DNA from: Bacteroidales bacterium
GTDB taxonomy: Bacteria > Bacteroidota > Bacteroidia > Bacteroidales > F082
Reading direction: 5' to 3'
NCBI GenBank assembly: GCA_016282015.1
Contig: JAEEJS010000055.1
Coordinates: 1 to 64,000, forward strand
Length of the DNA: 64,000 nucleotides
Positions 23,084 through 32,574 of the stretch are shown here, one piece after another. Positions within the stretch are counted from its first letter, which is position 1. Each line of letters begins with the position of its first letter. The notes below the pieces were generated by a model that was not told where the DNA came from, did no database searches, and was given only the letters and a program-made list of their open reading frames with translations. Both the position numbers and the translations under genes were made by a program.

Positions 23084-25024
23084 TTATTGTTCGTTCAAAA
23101 TCTTAACCTTTGCCTCGAGGACTTTAACGTCGTTCTTGAGACGGTCGATCTTCTTCTCGTATTCAGCCTTCAGAAGGTCTGACTGTTTGCTGTTGGCGAA
23201 GAAGCCGATGTTGTTCTCCAAGGTATTGATTTCGTCGCGCAGCTTCTGAATCTTGTTCTGCAGGTTCATGCGCTCTTTTCTGACCTTGTCGCGTGAATCC
23301 GGATCATCTTTGAAGCCCGACACAATCTGACGGTACTCGTTGGTAGTCATCTCGTTGTCGTTGGCGCGCATCTGGTCGAACATGCCGTCTATAAGACCAC
23401 GGTATTCGTTTTGCAGAGAATCTTTGTACTTCATAGGCACATGACCTATAGCCATCCATTCTCTCTGGAAGCCGCGTATAGCCTCCATATTCTCGTTGCG
23501 GTCCTTCTTGAGTTCGTATGCCTTGATGCGCTCGATGAGTTCCTGTTTAGCCTTGAGGTTGGCATCTTCCTCACCCTTTATGCCGCTGAAGTGTTCTGCC
23601 TTGTTCTTGAAGAACTTGTCGCAAGCAGCGCGGAAACGCTTCCAGATCTTGTCGGAATGACGTTTCGGCACAGGGCCTATGGTCTTCCACTCTTCCTGCA
23701 GCTGTTTGATGCGGTCGGTGGTCTTCTTCCATTCTGTTGAGTCAGCCATGTTTTCAACCTCAACGCAAATCTGCAACTTCTTGTTGTAGTTCTCCATCTG
23801 CTGAACTTTCAGCTTGTTGAAGAACTCTTTCTTGGCCTCGAAGAAGGTGTTCATCGAAGTCTTGAAGCGGTTCCAGATCTCGTCGCTCTGTTTCTTTGCC
23901 ACAGGGCCTATCTGTTTCCAGGTCTTGAACAGCTCGTTCACATCGTTCGACTTCTTCTGATATGCGTTGATGGTGTTGCAAGGCTCGTTCACCAGCTCTT
24001 CCATCTTGACGCAGATGGCTTCCTTGGCCTCGTAGTTGGCTTTCTGCTCTTCCTCAATCTTGGCGTAATGCTCGCGGCGGATTTGGTTGACCTTGTCGGT
24101 AGTACCTTTGAAACGCTCCCAAACCTCTTCTTTCTTGTCCTGAGGAACCGGGCCTATCTCCTTCCACTCATCATGGTATTTCTGCAGAAGTTTGAACGCT
24201 TTGGTCTGCGATTTCTCAAGAAGCAGAAGCTCAGCTTTCTCGCAAAGCTCAATCTTAGCCTCGAGATTCTTCTTGAGGTCGAGGTCACGGAGCTCACGGT
24301 TAATCTTCACCTTATCGTAGAACTTCTCGATGAGGAAATGATATGTATTCCAGATGTTTGAAATCTCGTTGGCAGGCACCTGGCCAATCTCTTTCCATCT
24401 GTCCTGAAGGGCGCGGAAGTCGTCGTAAGTCTTCTTCAGAGTCTCCTCCGAGTAGATCAAAGCCTTCAGTTCTTCGATGATGTCCTGTTTCTGCTTGAGG
24501 TTGTCGGCTTTCTGCTTTTCGAGTTCCTCTTTGTATTTCTCCTTATTTGTCTTGTAGATTTCAAAGGCAGCCTTGAAACGGACCTCCAACGGATCGTCCT
24601 TATGCTCGTAGCTTTCCTTGTCGCCACCGTCAAGAATGAACTGTTCCATCTCACGGTCACGGTCTTCCTTATTGAGTCTCAAGAAGTTGGTCTTGATTGC
24701 AGCGACTTTGTCCTTGATTTTGGCTATGTCCTGATCCTGGACAGTCTCCTCGAGGAGTTCCACGAGTTGAAGTTTGTTGAGATTCGAGAAATCGAAATCC
24801 GAATCATCCTCAAGTTCTTCATTCTCATTGTCGTTGTTCAAATCGTCAGCCTCCGGCATGATTTCATCCGACTGCGGAATCTCTTCCGTCTGTGGGATAA
24901 CTTCGTCCTTAGGGAGCTTAACTTCTTCTTCATTCAAATCAATCTTAACGTTGATTTTTACGGAATTCGGCAGGATTGTTGGCCGATTGAGCTTCTCAAT
25001 AGTCTTGAGTTCGGTAGCGTTCAT
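23084..25024 (-). CDS. DUF349 repeat protein
   Basis: 646 residues, highly charged. After an acidic N-terminal 110 residues (runs of E and D) come five tandem DUF349 repeats from about 200 to 590, each with a (E/T/R)W(K/M).IG.VP core (RWKEIGQVP, EWKEIGPVP, TWKQIGPVA, EWKTIGPVP, EWMAIGHVP), ending in a coiled coil (about 590-646, INTLENNIGFFANSKQSDL). The family is widespread in Bacteroidetes; its biochemical role is not established. Promoter at 25118-25126 on the minus strand; probably co-transcribed with aroC. Confidence 0.85.
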   Translation of the reverse strand: MNATELKTIEKLNRPTILPNSVKINVKIDLNEEEVKLPKDEVIPQTEEIPQSDEIMPEADDLNNDNENEELEDDSDFDFSNLNKLQLVELLEETVQDQDIAKIKDKVAAIKTNFLRLNKEDRDREMEQFILDGGDKESYEHKDDPLEVRFKAAFEIYKTNKEKYKEELEKQKADNLKQKQDIIEELKALIYSEETLKKTYDDFRALQDRWKEIGQVPANEISNIWNTYHFLIEKFYDKVKINRELRDLDLKKNLEAKIELCEKAELLLLEKSQTKAFKLLQKYHDEWKEIGPVPQDKKEEVWERFKGTTDKVNQIRREHYAKIEEEQKANYEAKEAICVKMEELVNEPCNTINAYQKKSNDVNELFKTWKQIGPVAKKQSDEIWNRFKTSMNTFFEAKKEFFNKLKVQQMENYNKKLQICVEVENMADSTEWKKTTDRIKQLQEEWKTIGPVPKRHSDKIWKRFRAACDKFFKNKAEHFSGIKGEEDANLKAKQELIERIKAYELKKDRNENMEAIRGFQREWMAIGHVPMKYKDSLQNEYRGLIDGMFDQMRANDNEMTTNEYRQIVSGFKDDPDSRDKVRKERMNLQNKIQKLRDEINTLENNIGFFANSKQSDLLKAEYEKKIDRLKNDVKVLEAKVKILNEQ

Positions 25025-25117
25025 CTTCTGATAAATGTTTAATAATCAATTATTTAATTAGTCGTTATCTGAATCTTGCTTTCGCAAAATACGATATGAG
25101 TGTTCAATTTTTGAGCT

Positions 25118-25126
25118 GCAAAGATA
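25118..25126 (-). promoter_or_regulatory. -7 promoter box of the DUF349-aroC transcript
   Basis: Minus-strand TATCTTTGC about 95 bp before the ATG. The 168-bp divergent gap up to 25193 holds no other feature that I recognise. Confidence 0.5.
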
Positions 25127-25192
25127 ATAAATTTATAGCGAAATGCTAACTATTTTGAAAAAATTTGTAAGTTTGTAAGCTGATTTTTAGAT

Positions 25193-26659
25193 ATGAAGAC
25201 TTTAGATGAAATAAAACAAACCCTGACTGAACTTGTTGAAAATGAGCTTCACGAGAAGGTGGTGGCTTTGGTGGCCATGCCCGGCTCAGGCTCATCAAGG
25301 CAGTATTTCCGAATTCAAACCGACAGCCGCTCCCTGATAGGGGCTTACAATGTGAATGTTGAGGAAAATGAGGCTTTCTACAGCTTTTCCAAACATTTTA
25401 CCCAGTGCAAGCTGCCTGTTCCAGAGGTCTTGGCTGTGTCGGCCGGCAAAGACGTTTATGTTCAGACGGATTTGGGCGACGACAGTCTTTTCATACACGT
25501 GGAAAAATGCCTTGAGAACGGTAAGTTTGATGAGGAAACTATTGATTTGTATCGAAAATCACTGGATAAACTTGTTGATTTCCAGACAATTGGCCACAAA
25601 GGTCTGGATTATTCCAAAGCCTTCCCCACTCCTGCCTTCGATGAGATGTCTATAATGGAGGATTTGAACTATTTCAAATATTGTTTCCTAAAGGAACAGG
25701 AGGAAATATCTTTCAACGAAACCCGTCTGGACGCTGATTTTCAGCGTCTGGCCAAGTACATACTCGAGGCTCCGGCCGACTTCTTCATGTACCGCGACTT
25801 CCAGTCGAGAAATATCATGATAGTCAATAATGAACCTTATTTTATTGATTATCAAGGCGGCAGACGCGGCCCATTGCAGTATGACGTGGTATCTTTGCTC
25901 TATCAGGTGAAGGCCAGAATACCAGAGGACATACGTTTGCAATTGATTGATTATTATAAACAAAGGATTTCTACAGTCGAAAGTCAGTCATCATTAACCT
26001 TGTCATTCGACAAATACTTCCCTGCTTTCGTGTTACTGCGGTTGCTGCAAGTGCTTGGAGCATACGGTTTCAGGGGATTGATACAGAAGAAGTTGCACTT
26101 CATGCAGAGCATTCCTTATGCCATTCGGGAGCTGATGAATGCCAATTCGCACTGGTCACTGCCTTTCGAACTGCCGGAGTTACGCTCGGTAATCGACAAA
26201 TTCGGACTATTGCTGCTCAAATACGAAAACATTGAGCCTGAAGTGCTTACAATATCGGTCAACAGCTTCTCATTCAAAAACGGAGGCGTTCCTTACGACA
26301 AGAGCGGCAATGGCGGAGGCTTTGTGTTTGACTGCCGTGCTTTGCCAAACCCCGGAAGATATGAGCAATACAAGGCCTTGACGGGTGAAGACGCCCCAGT
26401 TAAGGAGTTCCTGGATGATAAACCCGACACCCACTACTTCCTGCAAAACGTTCAGATGATAGTGTTCCAGTCGGTCGACAACTATCTGGAGCGCGGCTTC
26501 AAGAACCTGCAAATCAACTTCGGCTGCACTGGCGGCAGACACCGTTCGGTTTACTTTGCCCAGACCATAGGCGAAATGATACATGAAAACTACCCCATGG
26601 TGAGGGTCGAAATCAACCATTTGGCACAACACAAAAACTACGTCTATGAGCCAAGATAG
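25193..26659 (+). CDS. Cell-wall amino-sugar kinase (AmgK-like) fused to a RapZ C-terminal domain
   Basis: 488 residues, two domains. About 20-330 is an APH-type kinase: SSRQYFRI nucleotide loop, catalytic FFMYRDFQSRNIM (D in the HxD-like position, here RDF) and metal motif YFIDYQGGRRGPLQYD. About 345-488 is a RapZ-C domain: SFSFKNGGVPYDKSGNGGGFVFDCR, then INFGCTGGRHRSVYFA. With the next gene this gives a kinase/uridylyltransferase pair like AmgK-MurU, which turns N-acetylmuramate or GlcNAc from peptidoglycan recycling into a UDP-sugar without the de novo route. The attached RapZ-C domain suggests sensing of an amino-sugar phosphate; that is inference. Confidence 0.8.
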   Translation: MKTLDEIKQTLTELVENELHEKVVALVAMPGSGSSRQYFRIQTDSRSLIGAYNVNVEENEAFYSFSKHFTQCKLPVPEVLAVSAGKDVYVQTDLGDDSLFIHVEKCLENGKFDEETIDLYRKSLDKLVDFQTIGHKGLDYSKAFPTPAFDEMSIMEDLNYFKYCFLKEQEEISFNETRLDADFQRLAKYILEAPADFFMYRDFQSRNIMIVNNEPYFIDYQGGRRGPLQYDVVSLLYQVKARIPEDIRLQLIDYYKQRISTVESQSSLTLSFDKYFPAFVLLRLLQVLGAYGFRGLIQKKLHFMQSIPYAIRELMNANSHWSLPFELPELRSVIDKFGLLLLKYENIEPEVLTISVNSFSFKNGGVPYDKSGNGGGFVFDCRALPNPGRYEQYKALTGEDAPVKEFLDDKPDTHYFLQNVQMIVFQSVDNYLERGFKNLQINFGCTGGRHRSVYFAQTIGEMIHENYPMVRVEINHLAQHKNYVYEPR

Positions 26660-27404
26660 AAGAACCGCTTTTGTGCTGGCCGCCGGCTTGGGCAGTCGTT
26701 TGAAAGAGTATACTAAAGACAAACCAAAAGCTTTAGTATCAATCAATAATCAACCTTTAATTAAAGTTGTACTTGAAGAACTGATTGAGAACGGTTTCAA
26801 TCATATTGTGGTCAACGTCCATCACTTCGGAGAGAAGATCATTGAGTTTTTAGGAGGTTTTTCCACAGCGCTTCGTTCCAATGGAAATGACGTGACAATC
26901 GAAATCTCTGACGAGCGTCCGCTTTTGATGGATACCGGGGGTGCCATACTGCAGGCTCTACCCTATTTCAAGCAAAGCGAAGCCGTGCTGGTGCACAATG
27001 TAGACATACTTACCAGCGTCAATTTACAGGCCTTCTACGACGACTTCTGTCAAAGTGATGATGCAGCATGGCTTTTGACCCAAGAACGGCCCAGCAAGCG
27101 TAAATTGGCCTTTAACGGGCAAGAAAACTTCATAGGTAGATATAATTCCGAAACCGAAGTGTTTGATGGCGACGGTGAACTGCCAGCCGACTGCAAACTG
27201 CTGTCATTCAGCGGCATTCATCTGTTTAAACCTGAATATTTCAAAGATTTCGAGGTAAATCCTTGCTACGTCTTCAAACTGTATGGTGAAATAGCCAGGA
27301 ATCACAAGGTAGCCTCCAAGGTGATAAAACCCGAGTATTGGTTCGATTTGGGCACACCCGAACAACTCAAAAACGCTGAACAATGGCTTTCATCGAGAAG
27401 ATAA
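26646..27404 (+). CDS. MurU-like sugar-1-phosphate nucleotidyltransferase
   Basis: 252 residues. Nucleotidyltransferase fold with N-terminal AFVLAAGLGSRLKEYTKDKPKALV signature, NVHHFGEKI, ISDERPLLMDTGGAI and VLVHNVDIL (metal Asp). Closest by context and pattern to N-acetylmuramate-1-phosphate uridylyltransferase MurU; a related hexose-1-phosphate specificity cannot be excluded. It overlaps the upstream kinase by 14 nt and the downstream nuclease gene by 22 nt. The segment FSTALRSNGNDV before IEISDER is a few residues longer than usual. Confidence 0.8.
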   Translation: MSQDRRTAFVLAAGLGSRLKEYTKDKPKALVSINNQPLIKVVLEELIENGFNHIVVNVHHFGEKIIEFLGGFSTALRSNGNDVTIEISDERPLLMDTGGAILQALPYFKQSEAVLVHNVDILTSVNLQAFYDDFCQSDDAAWLLTQERPSKRKLAFNGQENFIGRYNSETEVFDGDGELPADCKLLSFSGIHLFKPEYFKDFEVNPCYVFKLYGEIARNHKVASKVIKPEYWFDLGTPEQLKNAEQWLSSRR

Positions 27405-30118
27405 GTGATTATATTGCAAGTCATTACGATTTGACCAAGGAAAACCTCACCATAGTTTTCCCCAACAAGCGTGCGGCTTTGCAGTTGCGCAACGAGTTGG
27501 CCAAGAGCATAAAAACCAACTTCTGGGTGCCTCAGATTGTGTCAATACAGCAGGCGATGGAGGAATGGAGCGGCTTACAACTCGTTGACAATATCGACGT
27601 TATCTTCGAAATCATCAAGATGAACCAGGATTTCTTCAGTTATGCCGCCCAGATGGCCAAGGATTTCGACGAAATCGATCAATATGGAGTTGAGGCCGAC
27701 AAGCTTTTCGAGCATCTGAAGAGTGTCAAGGAGATTGACGAATGGAACCTCAATCTGGAAGGCAGTCTTGAGTCTGACTATCTGAAGTTTTTCTCCTCTC
27801 TTGTCACCTACTACAACAACCTGCGCCAATCGCTCGAGAAAAACGGCATGGGCTATTACGGCTTGATAACCAGGAAGATAGCCTCATTTGACGATGCCAC
27901 TCTGCAGAAATGCACCAAGGGCCGCAAGATAGTGTTCGCCGGATTCAACGCCCTAACCACTACCGAGGAAAGCATCATAGTCCGAATGGTTGAAAGCGGC
28001 AACGCCGTGATATTGTGGGACTTGGACAAGTATTATCTGGAAGATGAAAAGCAGGAAGCCGGTTATTTTGCAAGAGTTTTCTTCCAGAAGCATCCGAATA
28101 TTCCGAAGAATTTCATTGGCGACAGCTTCCAAACCGAGGCCAAACACATCAAAATCATCGAGGTGTCGGGAAATGCGGTACAAACCAATGCCTTACAGCT
28201 GCAATTAAGCCGACACAAGGCCTCAAAGGGAACCAAAGAAGTGGTTGTTCTGGCCGACGAGTCCCTTTTGATACCTGTCATGAATGCCATACCCGACACA
28301 GTCGACAGCATAAGGGTGACAATGGGTTACCCATACACCAAAACCCTCACCCATCACTTTGTAGATCAGCTATTCAGGTATCAGCAGACCTTGTCGAAAG
28401 ACGAGAGCAGGCTGTATCTCTGGAATCTTATGCGTCTGTGCAACACAGACTTTATAAAGCTGATTTTCAAGGACAAAGGCTACGATAAGTTGCAAGCATG
28501 GCTGATGGATAAAGCCAGAAATTCGGTCTACTACATACAGAAGAAAGAGTTAGTAGTTTTCGATGGCCAATTATCTGATTTTCTGAATCTTATAATCCAG
28601 AAATGGGACAGTGCCAAGCAGTGCGTCGAGGCTTTGAAATGCATATTTACAGCATCCATCCCTTTGCTCGATAAAGACGACAACTTCATCAAGAACCAAA
28701 TCAGTGTGGCCGGAAGGATAGTCAATCGCATAGAACTGCTGCTGAACAAATATTCAGACTATATCAACATCATTGATTTACAGATGCTTTACACTCAGGT
28801 GGCTGGGCAAATGTCAATCAACTATGTCAAGCAGAAAGACGAGGGCCTGCAGATTATGGGATTGCTCGAAACCCGCAACCTCGACTTCGATGTGATTCAT
28901 TTCCTGAGCGTCAACGAGGGCGTGCTTCCTCAAAACAAGAGCAACAACAGCCTGATTCCGTTTGACCTGCGCAAGGTTTACAATCTGCCAACCTACAGTC
29001 ACCAGCAGGCAGTCTATGCCTACCACTTCTACCGTTTGCTGCAAAACGCCAAACAGATCAATTTGTACTACAACAATCTGGCCGACAACGTGGGTTCAGG
29101 CATGGGTGAACCCAGTCGTTTTATCAAACAGATTGAGTATGAATACGCCAAAAACAACCCTAAAGTAGAACTTGAATATTACCAATATAAAAGCCCTGTA
29201 ATCAAAGATATAGAAGACGCTATCACTATTGAAAAAACCGACGAGGCTCTGCAAAAGATACAGCGCTTGAGCCCCACTTCCATAGGCACATACGTGAGAT
29301 GCCCATTGCAGTTTTATTGGAAATATATTGAGCAAATCAAGGACGAAACTCCTGAAGAAGAGATACAGTCAAATGTGGTGGGAAGTATTATCCACGACAC
29401 CCTTGACAACTTCTACAAGCTGTTTGGGAATGACTTGATTTCGTTGGCATTGTTCGACGAGATGTATAAGAAACATTTCCAGGATTGCTATCAAAAAGCC
29501 TTGATTAACAATAAATTCCCTAATGGACTGCCAGATACCGGCTTCAACTGCCTGAACAAGACCGCCATAAACAATATGTTGGATAACTTTATACGCTACG
29601 AGCGGAAGTTTTTGGCTGAAGGCAACAGATTATCCATCATAAGCACCGAAATTGAACTCACAAAACATATTGATTATCAAGGCTATAAGATTGAACTGTA
29701 CGGCAAAGCCGACCGAATAGACAAGGTTAATGACGAGATCAGGGTAATAGATTACAAGACAGGCAAGGTTAACCCTTCAGACGTTCGCATAGGCAAAAAC
29801 CAGATTCTCATCACCGATATGGCCGAGAAATCAATACAGCTGCTGATATACAAATACCTTTTCCTGCAAGGAAATCCAAGCATAAACGCAGACAATGTGA
29901 ATCCTGGAATTATTGGATTCCAGAAGCTCAGTCATGGTGTATATGCTTTGGAAATAGACGAATCCCACGATTTAAGCAAATCGTTTGAGGAGAACTGTAC
30001 ATCTTACTTTAACGACTTCCTCAGCGGGCTGTTCAACAAAAACACACCGTTCTCTCAAACCGACGAGCTAAAGAACTGCTCCTTCTGCGACTTTAAAAAC
30101 ATCTGCAAGCGCGGATAA
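27383..30118 (+). CDS. AddB-like PD-(D/E)XK nuclease protein
   Basis: 911 residues. The N-terminal part (TIVFPNKRAALQLRNELAK) is helicase-like without a usable Walker A, as in AddB. The C-terminal nuclease domain starts at about 640 (LSPTSIGTYVRCPLQFYW), has GSIIHDTLDNFY, the catalytic ELYGKADRIDK and RVIDYKTGK segment, and ends with CSFCDFKNIC. With the Cys of RCPLQ this makes the four-Cys iron-sulfur staple of AddB-type nucleases. Acts in double-strand break processing with an AddA helicase-nuclease, which is not in this window. Start overlaps the MurU-like gene. Confidence 0.85.
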   Translation: MAFIEKISDYIASHYDLTKENLTIVFPNKRAALQLRNELAKSIKTNFWVPQIVSIQQAMEEWSGLQLVDNIDVIFEIIKMNQDFFSYAAQMAKDFDEIDQYGVEADKLFEHLKSVKEIDEWNLNLEGSLESDYLKFFSSLVTYYNNLRQSLEKNGMGYYGLITRKIASFDDATLQKCTKGRKIVFAGFNALTTTEESIIVRMVESGNAVILWDLDKYYLEDEKQEAGYFARVFFQKHPNIPKNFIGDSFQTEAKHIKIIEVSGNAVQTNALQLQLSRHKASKGTKEVVVLADESLLIPVMNAIPDTVDSIRVTMGYPYTKTLTHHFVDQLFRYQQTLSKDESRLYLWNLMRLCNTDFIKLIFKDKGYDKLQAWLMDKARNSVYYIQKKELVVFDGQLSDFLNLIIQKWDSAKQCVEALKCIFTASIPLLDKDDNFIKNQISVAGRIVNRIELLLNKYSDYINIIDLQMLYTQVAGQMSINYVKQKDEGLQIMGLLETRNLDFDVIHFLSVNEGVLPQNKSNNSLIPFDLRKVYNLPTYSHQQAVYAYHFYRLLQNAKQINLYYNNLADNVGSGMGEPSRFIKQIEYEYAKNNPKVELEYYQYKSPVIKDIEDAITIEKTDEALQKIQRLSPTSIGTYVRCPLQFYWKYIEQIKDETPEEEIQSNVVGSIIHDTLDNFYKLFGNDLISLALFDEMYKKHFQDCYQKALINNKFPNGLPDTGFNCLNKTAINNMLDNFIRYERKFLAEGNRLSIISTEIELTKHIDYQGYKIELYGKADRIDKVNDEIRVIDYKTGKVNPSDVRIGKNQILITDMAEKSIQLLIYKYLFLQGNPSINADNVNPGIIGFQKLSHGVYALEIDESHDLSKSFEENCTSYFNDFLSGLFNKNTPFSQTDELKNCSFCDFKNICKRG

Positions 30119-31150
30119 TCATTTGTAAATCAAATCTATAAACACAGGCAGGTGGTCGCTGTAGCCGCCTTGATATTTGGGCCCGATGTAGGTACGGAAC
30201 AGCTTAAGACCTCCGTATGTTTCGTCTTTGACAAACAAAAAATCGCCATGATAGATAGTGGCGCTTTTAGTCTTGTAAACCAAGCCTTTTCGCCTGTTAA
30301 TCAGAGCTTTGGAAACTATTATCTGATCGAAAATCTGCCAATTGTATTGATGCTTAAGAGTGCCTTCGAAGCCCAATTTGCCGGTATCGGCAAAAAGATT
30401 GACCAGAATCCCATCGTTAGTTAAGGCTTGCAGGCTGGGGTCTGCCGGACTGTCGTTAAAGTCACCCATGATTATGATTTTAGGCACGGCCGATGAGGCT
30501 GAAACCAGAGAATCAACCTTATGTTTCAAGGTATTGGCTGCCAGAAGGCGCAAATTGACAGTCTCCCGTTCTCCACCATATCTGGACGGCCAGTGATTGA
30601 CAAAACAATGCAAAGTGTCGCCCTGTCTGTCGGCCAACTTGACATACAGAATATCTCGCGACCTGAATTTGCGGTTATGCGGATTGCGAAGCTTAATCCC
30701 TTCACTGTAAATAAGTTGCAGCTTGTCTATGCAATAAACCAAGGCCACATCTATGCCACGGCGGTCATCGCCTTCATAGTGCACTATTCGGTAGTTGTGA
30801 TTTTTCAAAGGCGTTTGGGTGAACAGCATATTCAAGACAAACAGATTCTCCACCTCGGCTATGCCAAAAACGGCCAAAGGCTTGTTCTCCGAAAAAGCCA
30901 GTATGGCCTTGTACATATTGTTGCGCTTTGTGTGGAAACGCCTGTAATTCCAGTGCTGTCCGCCCTCCTCTGTAAACTCGTTGTAAACCCTTGTGGAGTC
31001 GACGAAAGGGTCGAAGAAATTCTCCATATTCCAAAATGCCACACGCATCTCCCCTGTTTGCTGCGCCATTGCCGCAAAAGGGATAACCGTCTGTGTTCCA
31101 GTCACAAACAGTAATGCCGCCAAGATTTTTGATGTAGTTGTAGGCTTCAT
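30119..31150 (-). CDS. Secreted endonuclease/exonuclease/phosphatase-family protein
   Basis: 343 residues. Signal peptide 1-29 (ends AAMAQQ), then the EEP fold: MRVAFWNMENFFDPF (metal Asn/Glu), FGIAEVEN, VNHWPSRYGGE, IIMGDFNDSPADPSL and GGYSDHLPVFIDL (catalytic Asp-His). Metal-dependent phosphodiesterase or phosphatase of unknown substrate, periplasmic. It ends 1 bp after the convergent AddB-like gene. The divergent spacer to the gene at 31386 contains palindromic repeats. Confidence 0.85.
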   Translation of the reverse strand: MKPTTTSKILAALLFVTGTQTVIPFAAMAQQTGEMRVAFWNMENFFDPFVDSTRVYNEFTEEGGQHWNYRRFHTKRNNMYKAILAFSENKPLAVFGIAEVENLFVLNMLFTQTPLKNHNYRIVHYEGDDRRGIDVALVYCIDKLQLIYSEGIKLRNPHNRKFRSRDILYVKLADRQGDTLHCFVNHWPSRYGGERETVNLRLLAANTLKHKVDSLVSASSAVPKIIIMGDFNDSPADPSLQALTNDGILVNLFADTGKLGFEGTLKHQYNWQIFDQIIVSKALINRRKGLVYKTKSATIYHGDFLFVKDETYGGLKLFRTYIGPKYQGGYSDHLPVFIDLIYK

Positions 31151-31221
31151 AATTTTAATTTTTGACGCACAAAGATACGATTTTTTTACTAATTTTGCGT
31201 TGTTGATTATATGTGATAAGG

Positions 31222-31376
31222 ATTTTTAATACCTTTCTCGAAATGCTCACAGTACCCTGTGGTAGGTCGCATTTCTGCGAAAGGCATTAAAAATCAACAT
31301 GATGCTTTCATGGAAATACTCACAGTACCCTGTGGTAGGTCGCATTTCTGCGAAAGGCATCAAAAATCAACAATTA
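31222..31376. repeat. Tandem pair of palindromic elements (73-bp period)
   Basis: Copy 1 has long inverted arms (GATTTTTAAT.CCTTTC..AAATGC against GCATTTC..GAAAGG.ATTAAAAATC) around an inner CACAG/CTGTG hairpin. Copy 2 begins 73 bp later, sharing an identical central stretch of more than 40 bp. They fill the upstream region of the gene at 31386. Unrelated in sequence to the element inside ribD. Confidence 0.8.
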
Positions 31377-31385
31377 TAACATTAT

Positions 31386-32573
31386 ATGAAAAAATTATTA
31401 GTTGCATTATTTCTGTTAGCTCCCCTGGCGGCAGTGTCGCAGGTCGACATAGTGTTTCACATTGACGATCAGCAGGATAGCGTATGGTATTTTTGCAAAT
31501 ACAGAGGCAGCAAGACAGCTATAGTCGACACTTTGCACTGCATACAGGGAACAGCTCGCTACCTAAGCCCTAACGAGTTGCCACAAGGCATTTATCTGCT
31601 GATGAACGAAAACAGGATCCCTATGACCGAGGTGTTGGTCGGTAAGCAGCAGGATTTCTCAGTGAGCATAAGCGACCTGAACGATTTGAATTCGGCCAAA
31701 GTCTTGAGAGCGAAAGAGACTGACCGTTTCTTCAAGATGATGGCCAAGGTCCGGATGAACGAAATGCAGATTGCCGCTCTGGAAAGCGAGCCATACAGCC
31801 AAAGTAACGCCCAAAAGATCGACTCTCTTAAAAAAGATATCACATCTTTTGGAGAAAAGCTGAAAATCAAGAAGAAAGGCTCCTTTATCAATTTGTTCAT
31901 CAATTCGTTGAAGAGGCATAACATGGAAGAATACTGGGACGATTTCCAGCTGGACGACCCGCGAATTCTCACCTATCCTCTGATTGACAACAAACTTGAA
32001 GCATATTTCAACAGCCTGCCTGTCAATGCTGATATTATCAATGCCGAAATCGACAAACTTACAGCAAAAACAGGCGATTGCACTGAGGTGAGAGATTATC
32101 TCATCTGGTACTTCTACCGTAAATATTACTCGCCCGAATACATGAATCTGGACGATGTTTACATACATCTGGTGGATGAATATTTCCTGAAATATGAGAT
32201 GGAAAACGTGTCGAAAAGCATAATGAACATGATGGCCGACCGTGCCTATTACCTGGAACATCTGAAAATCGGGGCCAAGCTTCCGGAAATAGCCAAACTG
32301 TATTCTGTAAAGTCGGAATACATCGCGGTGGTTTTCTACGATAAAACCTGCAAAAAATGTGCTCAGGAAGGCAGAATTCTGGAGGAAATACATTCCAGAC
32401 ATCCTGAAATGGCCATATTCCCCGTGGAAGTAAACTCAGGTATAATGGACAACCTGCTGGTGGTTTACGACATTCAGACCACTCCCACCATTTATCTGCT
32501 TGACAGAAACAAGATAATCATAGCAAAACGCATCAAAGCGGAACAAGTTGAACGTTTTTTAAACATAGATTGA
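31386..32573 (+). CDS. Secreted thioredoxin-like protein (DUF4369/TlpA type)
   Basis: 395 residues. Signal peptide 1-19 (LLAPLAAVSQ). The N-terminal beta domain (about 20-115) resembles DUF4369; the helical middle is about 120-280; the C-terminal thioredoxin-like domain (about 285-395) has the redox motif CKKC in VVFYDKTCKKCAQEG and a cis-Pro segment TTPTIYLL. Likely a periplasmic thiol-disulfide protein. It ends 1 bp before the mnmE start codon, so they are probably co-transcribed. The palindromic elements upstream lie where its leader or promoter should be. Confidence 0.8.
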   Translation: MKKLLVALFLLAPLAAVSQVDIVFHIDDQQDSVWYFCKYRGSKTAIVDTLHCIQGTARYLSPNELPQGIYLLMNENRIPMTEVLVGKQQDFSVSISDLNDLNSAKVLRAKETDRFFKMMAKVRMNEMQIAALESEPYSQSNAQKIDSLKKDITSFGEKLKIKKKGSFINLFINSLKRHNMEEYWDDFQLDDPRILTYPLIDNKLEAYFNSLPVNADIINAEIDKLTAKTGDCTEVRDYLIWYFYRKYYSPEYMNLDDVYIHLVDEYFLKYEMENVSKSIMNMMADRAYYLEHLKIGAKLPEIAKLYSVKSEYIAVVFYDKTCKKCAQEGRILEEIHSRHPEMAIFPVEVNSGIMDNLLVVYDIQTTPTIYLLDRNKIIIAKRIKAEQVERFLNID

Positions 32574-32574
32574 C

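Noticed and set aside
26862-26900. Further copy of the ribD-type palindromic element in the MurU-like gene
   Set aside because: GCTTCGTTCCAATGGAAATGAC resembles the element edge, but the inverted partner and the inner hairpin are missing.
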